Shown here piece after piece: positions 1-10,722 of a stretch of 64,000 nucleotides of DNA. Origin of the DNA: Salinivibrio sp. ES.052 (GTDB lineage Bacteria > Pseudomonadota > Gammaproteobacteria > Enterobacterales > Vibrionaceae). The notes beneath the pieces were generated by a model that saw nothing but the letters and a program-made list of their open reading frames with translations, did no database searches and had not been told where the DNA came from. Both the position numbers and the translations under genes were made by a program. The first letter of the stretch is position 1; each line of letters begins with the position of its first letter. The DNA is taken from NCBI RefSeq assembly GCF_900141775.1, contig NZ_FSRI01000002.1:332501-396500 (forward strand), written 5' to 3'.

Positions 1-396
1 AGTGGTCATTCCCACGGCGAGACTGGCTTCCATCTGACTGCGGTCGACGCCCGTAATCGCGGCTCGAATAGACTCTGCCATATACGAGGAAAAATGAAGG
101 CTGATGCCAATGACCGCTGCCGTAAACGCTTCCATTCCTACTAAACTAGGGATGACCTGCGGTAAGCCATAATAGAGCAGGAACAGTTGTACCAATAAAG
201 GTGTACCACGGAAGAAGCTGATAAAAACTTGCGCTAAACCGTTAAGCACCGGCACGCGAAAGACGCGGATTAAAGCTATTGCGACCGCTAACGCAAGGGC
301 GAATATCAGTCCTAATATGGCCATTTCCATGGTGATCCCCAAATAGCGAAGCAATAGGGGGAACAAGGAGGCCATGTAATCGAAATCAAACGCCAT
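1..396 (-). CDS. Polar amino-acid ABC transporter permease (partial)
   Basis: Inner-membrane permease of a HisM/YecS-type polar amino-acid importer. The start ATG is at 396; the 3' end runs off the left edge, so only the first 132 residues are visible. They show an N-terminal hydrophobic helix, the motif FFRGTPLLVQLFLLYYGLP typical of this family, and the beginning of the cytoplasmic EAA loop (MEASLAVGM) that contacts the ATPase. The gene follows the solute-binding protein gene on the same strand, with a terminator-like hairpin between them, so the two form one transporter operon; the ATPase is expected outside the window. The substrate cannot be fixed from this fragment. Confidence 0.9.
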   Translation of the reverse strand, partial: MAFDFDYMASLFPLLLRYLGITMEMAILGLIFALALAVAIALIRVFRVPVLNGLAQVFISFFRGTPLLVQLFLLYYGLPQVIPSLVGMEAFTAAVIGISLHFSSYMAESIRAAITGVDRSQMEASLAVGMTT

Positions 397-412
397 GAGT
401 GTCCTTTAAACC

Positions 413-436
413 AAAAAAGCCCGCCAGCGCGGGCTT
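413..436 (-). terminator. Attenuating hairpin between binding-protein and permease genes
   Basis: Perfect 8-bp stem AAGCCCGC/GCGGGCTT with a 4-nt loop, followed on the minus strand by a T run (the A run at 413-418). It lies after the binding-protein gene and before the permease, the usual place for a partial terminator that keeps the binding protein more abundant than the membrane subunits. Confidence 0.75.
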
Positions 437-454
437 ATAAGTGTTAGTAAATAC

Positions 455-1207
455 TTACTTCTGAGTGACGTTACCGCCAAACCACTTGGTTGAGATTTCA
501 GCCAAGGTGCCGTCTTCACGCATTGCCTCTAGTGCGGTGTTAACGTCATTACGCAAGCGTAGCCCACGTTCTGAGTCAACAAACGGCCAAGCGTTAGCAA
601 TGGTTTCAAAAGGTTGACCCGCTAATTGTAGGGGCAAGCCCGACTCTTTGATCAATTGTAGTGCGGAGAGGCGGTCCATAATAAAGGCGTCGGCACGGCC
701 CAGAGCCACATCGTGTTCAATCCCGGTTTCATAGGTTTTAATATTGATATTATCAGCCGCTGGGTGCTCGCGTAATAGCTGCTCAAAGTTCGACCCCAAG
801 TTAACGGCAACGGTTTTGCCTTTTAGATCGGACACGGCGTTAATGGCATCATTACCTTTACGTACCGTGATTTGCGCGCCGTCAACCACATAAGGGTCGG
901 TGAACAGATACTTTGCCTGGCGTTCATCGGTAATGGTAATTTGATTAGAGATGGTGTCGATACGACCGGTTTGTAAAAGACCAAATAGGCCGGAGAAGTT
1001 AGCGGTCACATACTCCACCTGATAGTCATTACGACGGCCTATCTCATCCCACAGGTCGACTTCAAACCCTTGTAGTTGGTCTTGCTTGACAAAGGTGAAG
1101 GGAAAATAGCGGCCAGACATGCCCACTTTTACCGTTTCAGAGGCAAAAGCGGGAACCGAAATAACCATGCTCAGGCTGAGCAGGGTGTTGATAATCCATT
1201 TACTCAT
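455..1207 (-). CDS. Polar amino-acid ABC transporter substrate-binding protein
   Basis: Periplasmic family-3 solute-binding protein, 250 aa. It opens with a signal peptide (MSKWIINTLLSLSMVISVPAFA). The mature part begins ETVKVGMSGRYFPFTF and contains the family signature GFEVDLWDEIGRRN plus the two-lobe pattern (DLKGKTVAVNLGSNFE, GRADAFIMD). The reading frame stays open 45 codons upstream, to 1342. ATG 1207 is preferred because it gives a proper signal peptide and is preceded by GGAG about 9 nt upstream. It partners the permease immediately downstream. In Vibrio a similar transporter sits directly beside dnaA, as here. The amino acid bound cannot be read from the sequence. Confidence 0.92.
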   Translation of the reverse strand: MSKWIINTLLSLSMVISVPAFASETVKVGMSGRYFPFTFVKQDQLQGFEVDLWDEIGRRNDYQVEYVTANFSGLFGLLQTGRIDTISNQITITDERQAKYLFTDPYVVDGAQITVRKGNDAINAVSDLKGKTVAVNLGSNFEQLLREHPAADNINIKTYETGIEHDVALGRADAFIMDRLSALQLIKESGLPLQLAGQPFETIANAWPFVDSERGLRLRNDVNTALEAMREDGTLAEISTKWFGGNVTQK

Positions 1208-1440
1208 GAAATGCTCCGTAATAACCACATCAATATTGATAATATGCGTAATATAGAGTGATATCGCGGTCTGCGAGAAATACCTTGTTGTTATGAGTAA
1301 TAACGTATTAACAGGCTTTCCCTCGATCCGATGAATGCGCACTGTTTTGTGGAAACATCGTGGATTGATGGATGCGAGCGGGATCTCTTGTCGGGTATTA
1401 TGTGGGCAATATTGTGAGTAAAAAGCGAGTAGGCTGTGGT

Positions 1441-1519
1441 GATCTCGACGATATCTGTGGGATCTATGTGAATAAGTCGGATCTTATTCACTGATTTCGG
1501 GATCTTGTGGGTGGCGATC
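1441..1519. promoter_or_regulatory. dnaA leader with phased GATC cluster
   Basis: Five GATC sites lie within 79 bp (1441, 1461, 1480, 1501, 1516), with two more upstream at 1325 and 1382. Intervals of 20, 19 and 21 bp put the first four on roughly the same face of the helix. Several sit in a repeated GGATCT context (1381, 1460, 1479, 1500), one base from the AGATCT motif bound by ATP-DnaA. In Dam/SeqA bacteria such clusters couple dnaA transcription to replication passage. The role here is inference; the spacing and repeats are visible. The 374-bp gap 1208-1581 holds nothing else recognisable. Confidence 0.55.
1467..1492. promoter_or_regulatory. Inverted DnaA boxes upstream of dnaA
   Basis: TGTGAATAA at 1467-1475 is a full match to the DnaA box TTATNCACA on the minus strand. 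TTATTCACT at 1484-1492 is a one-mismatch box in the opposite orientation. Together they form a perfect 9-bp inverted repeat (GTGAATAAG/CTTATTCAC, 6-bp spacer), about 90 bp before the dnaA start. This fits DnaA autoregulation; too few boxes are present for oriC itself. Confidence 0.65.
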
Positions 1520-1581
1520 TGAGTGCGACAGGAGTACCATTATGACCTTTTCCTTTTCGGTATAACTGCGTGGAGTCAAAC

Positions 1582-2979
1582 GTGTCATCATCGCTTTGGT
1601 TGCAGTGTCTTGAACGTCTTCAAGATGATTTACCTGCAACAGAATTCAGTATGTGGGTGCGGCCACTTCAAGCCGAGCTCAATGACAATACGTTGACCCT
1701 GTTTGCCCCTAACCGTTTTGTGCTTGATTGGGTGCGAGATAAATATTTGCATCAGATAAATCAACTACTGAATGAGTTTTGTGGCGTCGACGTGCCCATG
1801 CTGCGCTTTGAAGTGGGCAGCAAACCCGTCGCGGCCGCTCCGCAAGCAGCGCCTGCAGGGCCGGCTTCTGCCCCTGCTCCTCAGCAAATGGCCCCGGCGC
1901 CCAACCGAGGACGTGTGTGGGAGCCTGCGCCATCACCTGTCCAATCGGATGTGAACCATCGTTCTAACGTTAACCCAAAGCATCAGTTTAATAACTTTGT
2001 GGAAGGTAAATCGAACCAGCTCGCGCTGGCGGCTGCGCGCCAGGTCTCGGGAAATCCGGGAGCAGCGTATAATCCGCTGTTTTTGTATGGTGGGACCGGC
2101 CTGGGTAAAACGCACTTACTGCATGCCGTAGGCAATGCCATCTCTGATCGAAAAGCGGATGCACGCGTGGTGTATATGCACTCCGAGCGCTTTGTGCAAG
2201 ATATGGTTAAGGCGCTGCAAAATAATGCTATCGAAGAATTTAAACGTTACTACCGCAGCGTCGATGCTTTGTTGATCGATGACATTCAATTTTTTGCCAA
2301 TAAAGAGCGCTCGCAGGAAGAGTTTTTCCATACCTTTAATGCGTTGCTAGAAGGCAATCAGCAAATCATCCTGACATCTGATCGTTATCCGAAAGAAATT
2401 AACGGGGTGGAAGACCGATTGAAGTCGCGCTTTGGTTGGGGGTTAACGGTCGCAATAGAGCCACCTGAATTGGAAACGCGTGTGGCGATCTTGATGAAAA
2501 AAGCCGAAGACCACGCGATTCGTCTGCCGGATGAAGTCGCCTTCTTTATTGCTAAGCGGTTGCGCTCGAATGTCCGTGAGCTAGAAGGGGCGCTTAACCG
2601 TGTCATCGCCAATGCCAACTTTACCGGCCGTGCGATCACTATTGATTTTGTCCGCGAGGCATTACGCGATTTGCTCGCGTTGCAAGAAAAGCTGGTCACC
2701 ATCGATAATATTCAGAAAACCGTCGCTGAATATTATAAAATCAAGATGGCGGATTTGTTATCCAAGCGTCGGTCTCGCTCGGTGGCACGCCCACGGCAAA
2801 TGGCGATGGCGCTGTCGAAAGAGCTGACCAACCACAGCTTACCGGAAATTGGTGATGCATTTGGCGGTCGTGACCATACCACGGTGTTGCACGCGTGCCG
2901 TAAGATTGAGCAGCTGCGTGAAGAAAGTCACGATATTAAAGAAGATTACTCTAACCTGATTCGAACATTGTCGTCCTAA
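1582..2979 (+). CDS. dnaA: Chromosomal replication initiator DnaA
   Basis: AAA+ initiator that binds DnaA boxes and opens oriC. 465 aa from the GTG at 1582. An in-frame GTG at 1570 also exists, but the sequence GGAG at 1572-1575 lies at Shine-Dalgarno distance from GTG 1582, and family members begin MSSSLW or MSLSLW, so 1582 is chosen. Visible domains: DnaB/DiaA-binding domain I (1-80), a Pro/Ala-rich linker (81-125), the AAA+ core with Walker A GGTGLGKT (170-177) and Walker B LLIDDIQF, and the C-terminal DnaA-box-binding helix-turn-helix ending in the signature [15 protein letters not shown]. First gene of dnaA-dnaN-recF-gyrB; dnaN begins 2 nt after the stop. Confidence 0.98.
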   Translation: MSSSLWLQCLERLQDDLPATEFSMWVRPLQAELNDNTLTLFAPNRFVLDWVRDKYLHQINQLLNEFCGVDVPMLRFEVGSKPVAAAPQAAPAGPASAPAPQQMAPAPNRGRVWEPAPSPVQSDVNHRSNVNPKHQFNNFVEGKSNQLALAAARQVSGNPGAAYNPLFLYGGTGLGKTHLLHAVGNAISDRKADARVVYMHSERFVQDMVKALQNNAIEEFKRYYRSVDALLIDDIQFFANKERSQEEFFHTFNALLEGNQQIILTSDRYPKEINGVEDRLKSRFGWGLTVAIEPPELETRVAILMKKAEDHAIRLPDEVAFFIAKRLRSNVRELEGALNRVIANANFTGRAITIDFVREALRDLLALQEKLVTIDNIQKTVAEYYKIKMADLLSKRRSRSVARPRQMAMALSKELTNHSLPEIGDAFGGRDHTTVLHACRKIEQLREESHDIKEDYSNLIRTLSS

Positions 2980-2981
2980 TT

Positions 2982-4082
2982 ATGAAATTTATTCTTACGC
3001 GTGAGCAGCTACTTCAACCGCTGCAACAAGTCTCTGGGGCTTTAGGTGGGCGCAGTACCTTACCGATCTTAAGCAATCTTTTGATTGAAGTCGCCGACCA
3101 GCAACTGAAGCTAACCGCCACTGATATGGAGGTGGAGCTGAATGCAACGGCACCGTTGGAAGGGGAGCATCTAAATGGTGCTGTCACCGTGCCTTCGCGT
3201 AAGTTCATGGACATTATTAAAGGGCTACACAGCGAAGCCCGTATCACGGTGACTCAAGAAAGCGATCGCGTGGTGGTCCGTGCGGGACGAAGCCGCTTTA
3301 CCTTGTCAACGCTGCCTGCCAGTGACTATCCCAATATTGAGGACTGGCAAGCTGAAGTCAGTCTACAGCTTGCGCAAAACAAGCTCGGTCATTTGATCGA
3401 TGCAACGCAATTTTCCATGGCCAACCAAGATGTTCGCTATTACCTGAACGGTTTGTTGTTTGAAACCGATGGCCAGACACTACGCACCGTGGGGACGGAT
3501 GGTCACCGGATGGCAGTCTGTCATCTGATGATGGAAGACAGTGTTCCCGCACAACAAGTGATTGTTCCGCGTAAAGGGGTGAGCGAGCTGGCGCGTTTGC
3601 TCGATGATAGCGATTACCCGGTTAATATTCAGATTGGGTCATCTAATATTCGCGCGGTGGTCGGTAATGTCACCTTCACGTCTAAGCTGGTGGATGGGCG
3701 ATTCCCTGATTACCGTCGGGTGCTTCCCCAGTCAACATCACGAACATTGGAGGTTGATTGCGCGGAGATCAAACAAGCCCTTTCCTTGGCGGCCGTGTTA
3801 TCCAATGAGAAGTTTCGTGGTGTGCGGATGAACATCGACGGCAGTGAGCTTCGGATTTCCGCCAATAATCCAGAGCAAGAAGAAGCGGAAGAGTTCTTAG
3901 AAGTCGATTATCAAGGGGAACCGATTGAAATCGGCTTTAACGTCAGTTATGTCCTCGATGTGCTCAATGTCTTGCGCTGTGACAAAGTGCGCTTTTCGAT
4001 GACCGATGCCGTGGGCAGTACCTTGATTGAGGATTGTGATCGCGATGACGCCATGTATGTCGTGATGCCAATTCGCCTCTAG
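2982..4082 (+). CDS. dnaN: DNA polymerase III beta clamp
   Basis: Sliding clamp that tethers DNA polymerases to the template; a ring-shaped dimer of three clamp domains per subunit. At 366 aa it has the family length. N-terminus MKFILTREQLLQPLQQVSGA and C-terminus MYVVMPIRL are characteristic; the C-terminal segment forms the hydrophobic pocket that binds clamp-interacting peptides. It is translationally close-coupled: 2 nt separate it from dnaA and 3 nt from recF. No irregularity seen. Confidence 0.98.
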   Translation: MKFILTREQLLQPLQQVSGALGGRSTLPILSNLLIEVADQQLKLTATDMEVELNATAPLEGEHLNGAVTVPSRKFMDIIKGLHSEARITVTQESDRVVVRAGRSRFTLSTLPASDYPNIEDWQAEVSLQLAQNKLGHLIDATQFSMANQDVRYYLNGLLFETDGQTLRTVGTDGHRMAVCHLMMEDSVPAQQVIVPRKGVSELARLLDDSDYPVNIQIGSSNIRAVVGNVTFTSKLVDGRFPDYRRVLPQSTSRTLEVDCAEIKQALSLAAVLSNEKFRGVRMNIDGSELRISANNPEQEEAEEFLEVDYQGEPIEIGFNVSYVLDVLNVLRCDKVRFSMTDAVGSTLIEDCDRDDAMYVVMPIRL

Positions 4083-4085
4083 GTT

Positions 4086-5165
4086 ATGGCGCTCACCCGA
4101 TTGGTCATTCATGACTTTAGAAATATTGAAGCCTGCGATATCGAACTGTCGTCAGGCTTTAACTTTTTAATTGGTGCCAATGGCAGCGGTAAAACCAGTG
4201 TTTTGGAAGCCATTCACTTTCTAGGCCACGGTCGCTCGTTTCGTAGTGCCCTCAACAGCCGCGTCATTCGTCATCAACAGCCTAGCTTAACCGTGCATGG
4301 ACGGGTAAGAACCCAAGATGGGATCTTGCTTCCGGTCGGCATTCAAAAGCGCCGAGATGGCAGTACCGATGTTAAAATAGGCCAAGAAAAAGGGCAAAAG
4401 CTGGTGGCCTTGGCCAAAGTGCTGCCGTTACAGTTGATTACCCCTGAAGGATTTGAACTGTTAACCGATGGGCCAAAGTTTCGCCGATCCTTTATCGATT
4501 GGGGCGTTTTTCACTCCCAACCAGGCTTTTTTGATGCTTGGACGCGGGTGAAGCGGCTCACTAAGCAGCGGAACGCTGCGCTAAAAACCGCACGTCACTA
4601 CCGTGATATTCAAGTCTGGGATACAGAGCTTGCTAGCCTTGCTGAGCAGATTAGTCAATGGCGGGAAGCCTATGTGGAGGCCGTTTCCGCGCGTGCCACC
4701 GCACTATGCCAGGCGTTTTTGCCGGAGTTTTCCATTCAGTTTCGGTTTTATCAGGGCTGGGAGCGAGGCGCAGATTACCAAGCGTTGTTGGCTGCGAATT
4801 TTGAGCGTGACCAACAAATGGGCTACACGGTATCGGGGCCACACAAAGCAGATTTACGCATTAAAGTCGCGGGAACTCCGGTCGACGATGTGCTCTCTCG
4901 GGGGCAATTAAAATTGATGGTCTGTGCGCTTCGGCTCGCACAAGGCCAGTTATATAGTGAAGAGCAAGGCATCGCCTGTATCTACCTGATCGATGACTTT
5001 GCGTCTGAATTAGACAGTCGCCGTCGGGCACTGCTGGCTAGCGAACTCACCCGTATCGGGGCCCAGGTCTTTGTCAGCGCCATTAGTGCCGATCAAGTCG
5101 CGGAAATTTGCGACGAAAAGAGTAAGATGTTTCATGTGGAACATGGCAAAATTAACGCAGGATAA
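4086..5165 (+). CDS. recF: DNA replication and repair protein RecF
   Basis: SMC-like ATPase that, with RecO and RecR, loads RecA at gapped DNA. 359 aa. Walker A is GANGSGKT at residues 30-37; the ABC signature region is [19 protein letters not shown], followed by the Walker B segment [13 protein letters not shown]. The C-terminal tail ends [12 protein letters not shown], and the DNA encoding it contains a parS-like palindrome (5128-5143), so this coding end may also serve as a partition site. Third gene of the dnaA operon; gyrB starts 18 nt downstream. Confidence 0.97.
   Translation: MALTRLVIHDFRNIEACDIELSSGFNFLIGANGSGKTSVLEAIHFLGHGRSFRSALNSRVIRHQQPSLTVHGRVRTQDGILLPVGIQKRRDGSTDVKIGQEKGQKLVALAKVLPLQLITPEGFELLTDGPKFRRSFIDWGVFHSQPGFFDAWTRVKRLTKQRNAALKTARHYRDIQVWDTELASLAEQISQWREAYVEAVSARATALCQAFLPEFSIQFRFYQGWERGADYQALLAANFERDQQMGYTVSGPHKADLRIKVAGTPVDDVLSRGQLKLMVCALRLAQGQLYSEEQGIACIYLIDDFASELDSRRRALLASELTRIGAQVFVSAISADQVAEICDEKSKMFHVEHGKINAG
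5128..5143. other. Degenerate parS-like site inside recF
   Basis: TGTTTCATGTGGAACA differs from the bacterial parS consensus TGTTNCACGTGNAACA at one position (CATG for CACG). It lies within the last codons of recF (MFHVEH). ParB is expected to bind such sites, but the central mismatch lowers confidence. Confidence 0.5.
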
Positions 5166-7601
<2,436 letters not shown>

Positions 7602-7631
7602 ATCGACTAATCAATCGTTTATACCTCTATT

Positions 7632-7655
7632 AAGGCCAGCTTTGCTGGCCTTTTT
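7632..7655 (+). terminator. Terminator of the dnaA-gyrB operon
   Basis: Stem GGCCAGC/GCTGGCC with TTT loop followed by TTTTT; begins about 30 nt after the gyrB stop. Confidence 0.9.
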
Positions 7656-7762
7656 CATGCTTGTTTGCGACTAAATTCTCATATTGTTACTGTTTTTATA
7701 TACAGTTGTTATGGGGCGAGTAAACTCATCATTCCCTTAACGGCAAAGTGATAGGAAGCCTT

Positions 7763-8140
7763 ATGTCTATTAAAACACGCGCTAATCTCCAATTGGTTTA
7801 TGTTTCTGATATTGACCGCTCTGTAGGTTTCTACCAGCAACTCTTTCAATGTGAGCCTGTCTTTACCAGTCCCAGGTATGTGGCCTTTTCTGCCTCTGAA
7901 CAGGGAGATGCCTTGTTTGCATTGTGGACAGGCGGCGAGCAGCCATCACCATCAATCACGCGTCTGAGTGAAATCGGTATTATGGTGCCCACCAATAATG
8001 ACGTTGATGCGGTTTTTGACCAATGGTCGAACAACTTAACCATCGATGTTGTACAACCTCCTTACGATGATGTGTTTGGCCGAACCTTCGTGATTCAAGA
8101 TCCTGATGGGCATCTCGTGCGTGTTGCACCGCTTGATTAG
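7763..8140 (+). CDS. VOC-superfamily (glyoxalase/bleomycin-resistance fold) protein
   Basis: 125-aa single-domain protein of the vicinal-oxygen-chelate fold. The beta-alpha-beta-beta-beta repeats are visible: LQLVYVSDIDRSVGFYQQLF at the N-terminus, a second repeat starting EIGIMVPT, and the closing FVIQDPDGHLVRVAP. An in-frame GTG at 7748 would add five residues, but AGGA at 7753-7756 sits at the right distance from ATG 7763. Substrate unknown: VOC proteins include lyases, dioxygenases and drug-binding proteins, and nothing here decides among them. It appears monocistronic, between the gyrB terminator and the ibpA heat-shock promoter. Confidence 0.85.
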   Translation: MSIKTRANLQLVYVSDIDRSVGFYQQLFQCEPVFTSPRYVAFSASEQGDALFALWTGGEQPSPSITRLSEIGIMVPTNNDVDAVFDQWSNNLTIDVVQPPYDDVFGRTFVIQDPDGHLVRVAPLD

Positions 8141-8220
8141 TCTGATAGGAGGGATGTGTTTGAGAGGCTCGCTATCGAATAGTACGCCTTCCCCGAGAGC
8201 AAAAAATGTTAAAGCTGCTA

Positions 8221-8247
8221 TTGAAATCAAATTACGCAACCCTATAT
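8221..8247 (+). promoter_or_regulatory. Sigma32-type heat-shock promoter of ibpA
   Basis: TTGAAA at 8221-8226, 13-bp spacer, then CCCTATAT at 8240-8247; the sigma32 consensus is TTGAAA-N13/14-CCCCATNT, so only one base of the -10 box differs. It lies about 100 bp before ibpA and leaves a leader of about 90 nt. Confidence 0.7.
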
Positions 8248-8255
8248 AGAGTAAT

Positions 8256-8345
8256 GAGGCGATGCCATTGGGTCGCCGGGGGCTTGTCCAAGTAGGAAAG
8301 CCGTTCGTTAAAGACATTTTATTGCTTCATAAGAAGGGTAAGATT
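8256..8345 (+). ncRNA. ROSE-like RNA thermometer in the ibpA leader
   Basis: Three successive hairpins fill the predicted leader: GGCGA 8258-8262 with TCGCC 8273-8277; GGCTT 8281-8285 with AAGCC 8298-8302; and a last hairpin in which CTTC 8325-8328 pairs with GAAG 8333-8336. That final stem, preceded by TTG, covers the ribosome-binding site (GAAGGG, 8333-8338), and its TTGC side resembles the conserved UUGCU of ROSE elements, whose pairing to the Shine-Dalgarno includes a G-G mismatch. Known ibpA leaders melt this way at high temperature. Structure inferred by eye only. Confidence 0.6.
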
Positions 8346-8783
8346 ATGCGTAATTTTGATTTCTCTCCACTCTATCGTACTGCTATTGGCTTCGACCGTT
8401 TATTTGATCTAGTCGAAAACAGCAACACCAATAATGCGGGTGGGTTTCCTCCTTACAATATTGAGCAGAGTAAGGAAAACCAGTACCGTATCACTATGGC
8501 CGTAGCTGGGTTTGGCCAAAACGAAGTAGACATTACTCAGCAGAAAAACAGCCTGACGGTTGCCGGCAAGAAATCAAGCCGTAGCCAAGAGACGAAGTTC
8601 TTGTATCAGGGCATTGCCGAGCGTGATTTCGAGCGCAAGTTCCAGCTCGACGATCACATTAAAGTGACCGGTGCGGAAATGGAAAACGGCATGCTTCATA
8701 TTGATTTAGTGCGTGAGGTGCCTGAAGAGGAAAAACCTCGTCGCATCGAGATTGGCAGCCGACTACTCGAAAACGCGGAGTAA
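8346..8783 (+). CDS. ibpA: Small heat-shock protein IbpA (Hsp20)
   Basis: Cytoplasmic ATP-independent holdase that binds aggregating proteins and hands them to DnaK/ClpB. 145 aa. It opens MRNFDFSPLYRTAIGFDRLF as in enterobacterial IbpA, and the alpha-crystallin domain spans roughly residues 38-128 (YRITMAVAGF...MLHIDLVREVPEE). The usual C-terminal I-x-I anchor appears as RRIEIGS. The frame is open further upstream to 8262, but that part lies in the structured leader; ATG 8346 has GAAGGG upstream and the conserved N-terminus. Only one ibp gene is present here, as in Vibrio, versus the ibpAB pair of E. coli. Confidence 0.96.
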   Translation: MRNFDFSPLYRTAIGFDRLFDLVENSNTNNAGGFPPYNIEQSKENQYRITMAVAGFGQNEVDITQQKNSLTVAGKKSSRSQETKFLYQGIAERDFERKFQLDDHIKVTGAEMENGMLHIDLVREVPEEEKPRRIEIGSRLLENAE

Positions 8784-8821
8784 ACCGGGAACGGTAGATA
8801 CCCAACCAGATGGGTAAGGAG

Positions 8822-8844
8822 AGGGCAGCGTTGCTGCCCTTTTT
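8822..8844 (+). terminator. ibpA terminator
   Basis: Perfect 8-bp stem AGGGCAGC/GCTGCCCT, loop GTT, then five T. The 310-bp gap 8784-9093 contains this terminator and, further right, two parS sites; no gene is seen in it. Confidence 0.9.
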
Positions 8845-9045
8845 GTTCCTGCCAGCCATCACTCTTTTAAACCTTCTATCAAGTCTAAGTGTGTGCCTCT
8901 AAACACACCTGATATAAGTTTTTTCATTACAGTCTTACCGTCTTGGGTGACTTAATATGGCTTTTTCTTCCTCTATTAGTCAGGTATAAGCTCTGCATTA
9001 CGAGGTGGGTGCGTTGTCGATATCTTGTATTCGGAGGTGTGGGAG

Positions 9046-9061
9046 TGTTCCACGTGAAACA
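9046..9061. other. parS partition site
   Basis: TGTTCCACGTGAAACA matches the chromosome I parS consensus of Vibrio (NGTTNCACGTGAAACN) at every fixed position. The sister site begins 27 bp to the right. ParB1 loads here to segregate the origin region; location next to the dnaA operon is as expected. Confidence 0.88.
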
Positions 9062-9072
9062 TCATGCGCAAG

Positions 9073-9088
9073 TGTTCCACGTGAAACT
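9073..9088. other. parS partition site
   Basis: TGTTCCACGTGAAACT, full core match, 11 bp after the previous parS and in the same orientation; it lies just beyond the 3' end of avtA. Confidence 0.87.
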
Positions 9089-9093
9089 AAGGC

Positions 9094-10347
9094 TTATTCC
9101 TCGTTGTAGGCGCGCGCGACTTCTTCAGCAATCACCTTAATGCCTTGTTGCATGGCGTCATCATCTTGGACATAGTTCATGCGAATACATTGTTTAGCAT
9201 GATCCCAGCCTTCGTGCTCCACACCAATAAAGAAGTACTCTCCGGGTACAACCAGTACACCGCGTGCTTTGAGGCGCTTATATAATGTTTGCGTGGAAAT
9301 GGGGAGATCGTTAAACCAGAGCCATAGGAAGATGGCCCCCTCTGGTTTATGAACACGAACACGCTCATCATTAATGGTTTCAAGCACCATATTTAAGGTG
9401 CGTTGTGACTTTTGGTGGTAGAAGGGGCGCACGACGTCTTTGCTTAAACGTAATAGGTCGCCACGCTCTATCATCGCTAGCGCCATGGCCGGTCCCACAC
9501 TGTTTGGTGACAGGCTGACGATACCGTTGATATTGGACATCGCACTGATCACCGTTTCATTGGCAATCACAATCCCACAACGCACACCAGGCAACCCAAG
9601 CTTACTCAGGCTTGAGCAAAGTATGGTGTTGTCATTCCAGAACGGGGCGACGTCCTCAAAAATAATATCCGGGAAGGGCGTGCCATAGGCATTGTCTATG
9701 ATCAGTGGAATATTGTTGTCGCGAGCGAGTTGGTCAAGTTGTTGGATTTCGTTATCGGTTAGCACATTGCCGGTTGGGTTGGTCGGGCGTGAGGCACAGA
9801 TGGCGCCAATACTTTCATCAATTGTTAGGCGGCTAAAGTCGACGTGGTATTTAAACTGTCGGTTTTCTAGCAACTCAATGTCAGGTTGATAGCTAACAAA
9901 GATATCGTCATTGATGCCGGCGTCGCCATAACCGATATATTCAGGTGCGAGGGGCAGCAAGATTTTTTTGTGGCTGCCATCGGAGTAGCGCCCAGCTAAT
10001 AGGTTAAATAGATAAAAGAAAGCACTTTGGCTGCCATTGGTTAGCATGATGTTTTTGCTTGAGAGCTGCCAGCCATAAGTCTGATTAAGCAGCTCGGCGA
10101 GGGCATTCAGTAATGCCGATTTTCCTTGTGGACCATCGTAGTTTGCCATGGCGTGAACGAGACTACCGTCGTCGAGCATTGATTGGCTTAGCGTCTTAAA
10201 GTAGTTGAGCATTTCCGGGATCGCAGCGGGGTTGCCGCCCCCCAACATAATGGCGTCTGGATTACGTAAGCCGTCATTAAGATCGTCCATTAACTGTGTG
10301 ATGCCCGAGTGATTTGCGAACTTCTCGCCAAAGTGAGTGACTTCCAT
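9094..10347 (-). CDS. avtA: Valine-pyruvate aminotransferase
   Basis: PLP-dependent class I/II aminotransferase that forms valine from 2-ketoisovalerate with alanine as amino donor. 417 aa, full length for AvtA. It begins FGEKFANHSGITQLMDDLND and contains LGGGNPAAIPEM; the PLP-binding lysine is in SLSKLGLPG, with the upstream ASRPTNPTGNV and DNAYGTPFP segments of the fold. AAAGG precedes the ATG at suitable distance. Upstream lies the 375-bp gap 10348-10722 holding a parS site and the glyS terminator; downstream lie two parS sites. No clear terminator was found for it. Confidence 0.96.
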   Translation of the reverse strand: MEVTHFGEKFANHSGITQLMDDLNDGLRNPDAIMLGGGNPAAIPEMLNYFKTLSQSMLDDGSLVHAMANYDGPQGKSALLNALAELLNQTYGWQLSSKNIMLTNGSQSAFFYLFNLLAGRYSDGSHKKILLPLAPEYIGYGDAGINDDIFVSYQPDIELLENRQFKYHVDFSRLTIDESIGAICASRPTNPTGNVLTDNEIQQLDQLARDNNIPLIIDNAYGTPFPDIIFEDVAPFWNDNTILCSSLSKLGLPGVRCGIVIANETVISAMSNINGIVSLSPNSVGPAMALAMIERGDLLRLSKDVVRPFYHQKSQRTLNMVLETINDERVRVHKPEGAIFLWLWFNDLPISTQTLYKRLKARGVLVVPGEYFFIGVEHEGWDHAKQCIRMNYVQDDDAMQQGIKVIAEEVARAYNEE

Positions 10348-10533
10348 GATTACTGCCTTTAGATATCTGTATCGATGTTGTGGTTAAGCTGCAATCAACA
10401 TACAACAATCTATTGTGTAAAAGAAAGCATGGTAAGTTTGTTATCTAGTCGTCATTAAAGGGTATGGTTGACGGGGTTGTTACGTTATCGGTACACACTA
10501 GGGGAAAGTCGCTTAGAGGGATAGAAATCCAAG

Positions 10534-10549
10534 TGTTCCACGTGAAACC
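10534..10549. other. parS partition site
   Basis: TGTTCCACGTGAAACC, full match to the fixed parS positions, in the 10348-10722 intergenic region between avtA and glyS. Apart from this site, the avtA promoter region and the glyS terminator, nothing else is seen in that gap. Confidence 0.87.
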
Positions 10550-10672
10550 AACTCGGCTTGGCTCGACAAACAGGGTGATTAGCGTCATTGAATTGGGTAG
10601 CCAACGAGGCTGAGACCTGGTAGTAAGGTAGATGAATGTTGGTAGCGAAGAGGGGCGTACGGGTATAAACAC

Positions 10673-10702
10673 CCAAAAAAAGCCCCGCGCAATGGCGGGG
10701 CT
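10673..10702 (-). terminator. glyQS operon terminator
   Basis: Perfect stem AGCCCCGC/GCGGGGCT with 6-nt loop; on the minus strand it is followed by seven T (A run at 10674-10680). It lies about 20 nt after the glyS stop. Confidence 0.9.
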
Positions 10703-10722
10703 GGGTAGCGTATTGTCGATGA

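Noticed and set aside
1343-1358. parS-like sequence TGTTTTGTGGAAACA
   Set aside because: One base short and lacking the central CACGTG; too divergent.
1208-1581. oriC
   Set aside because: Only one full DnaA box and one near match, no AT-rich unwinding element; in Vibrio oriC lies beside gidA/mioC, which are not in this window.
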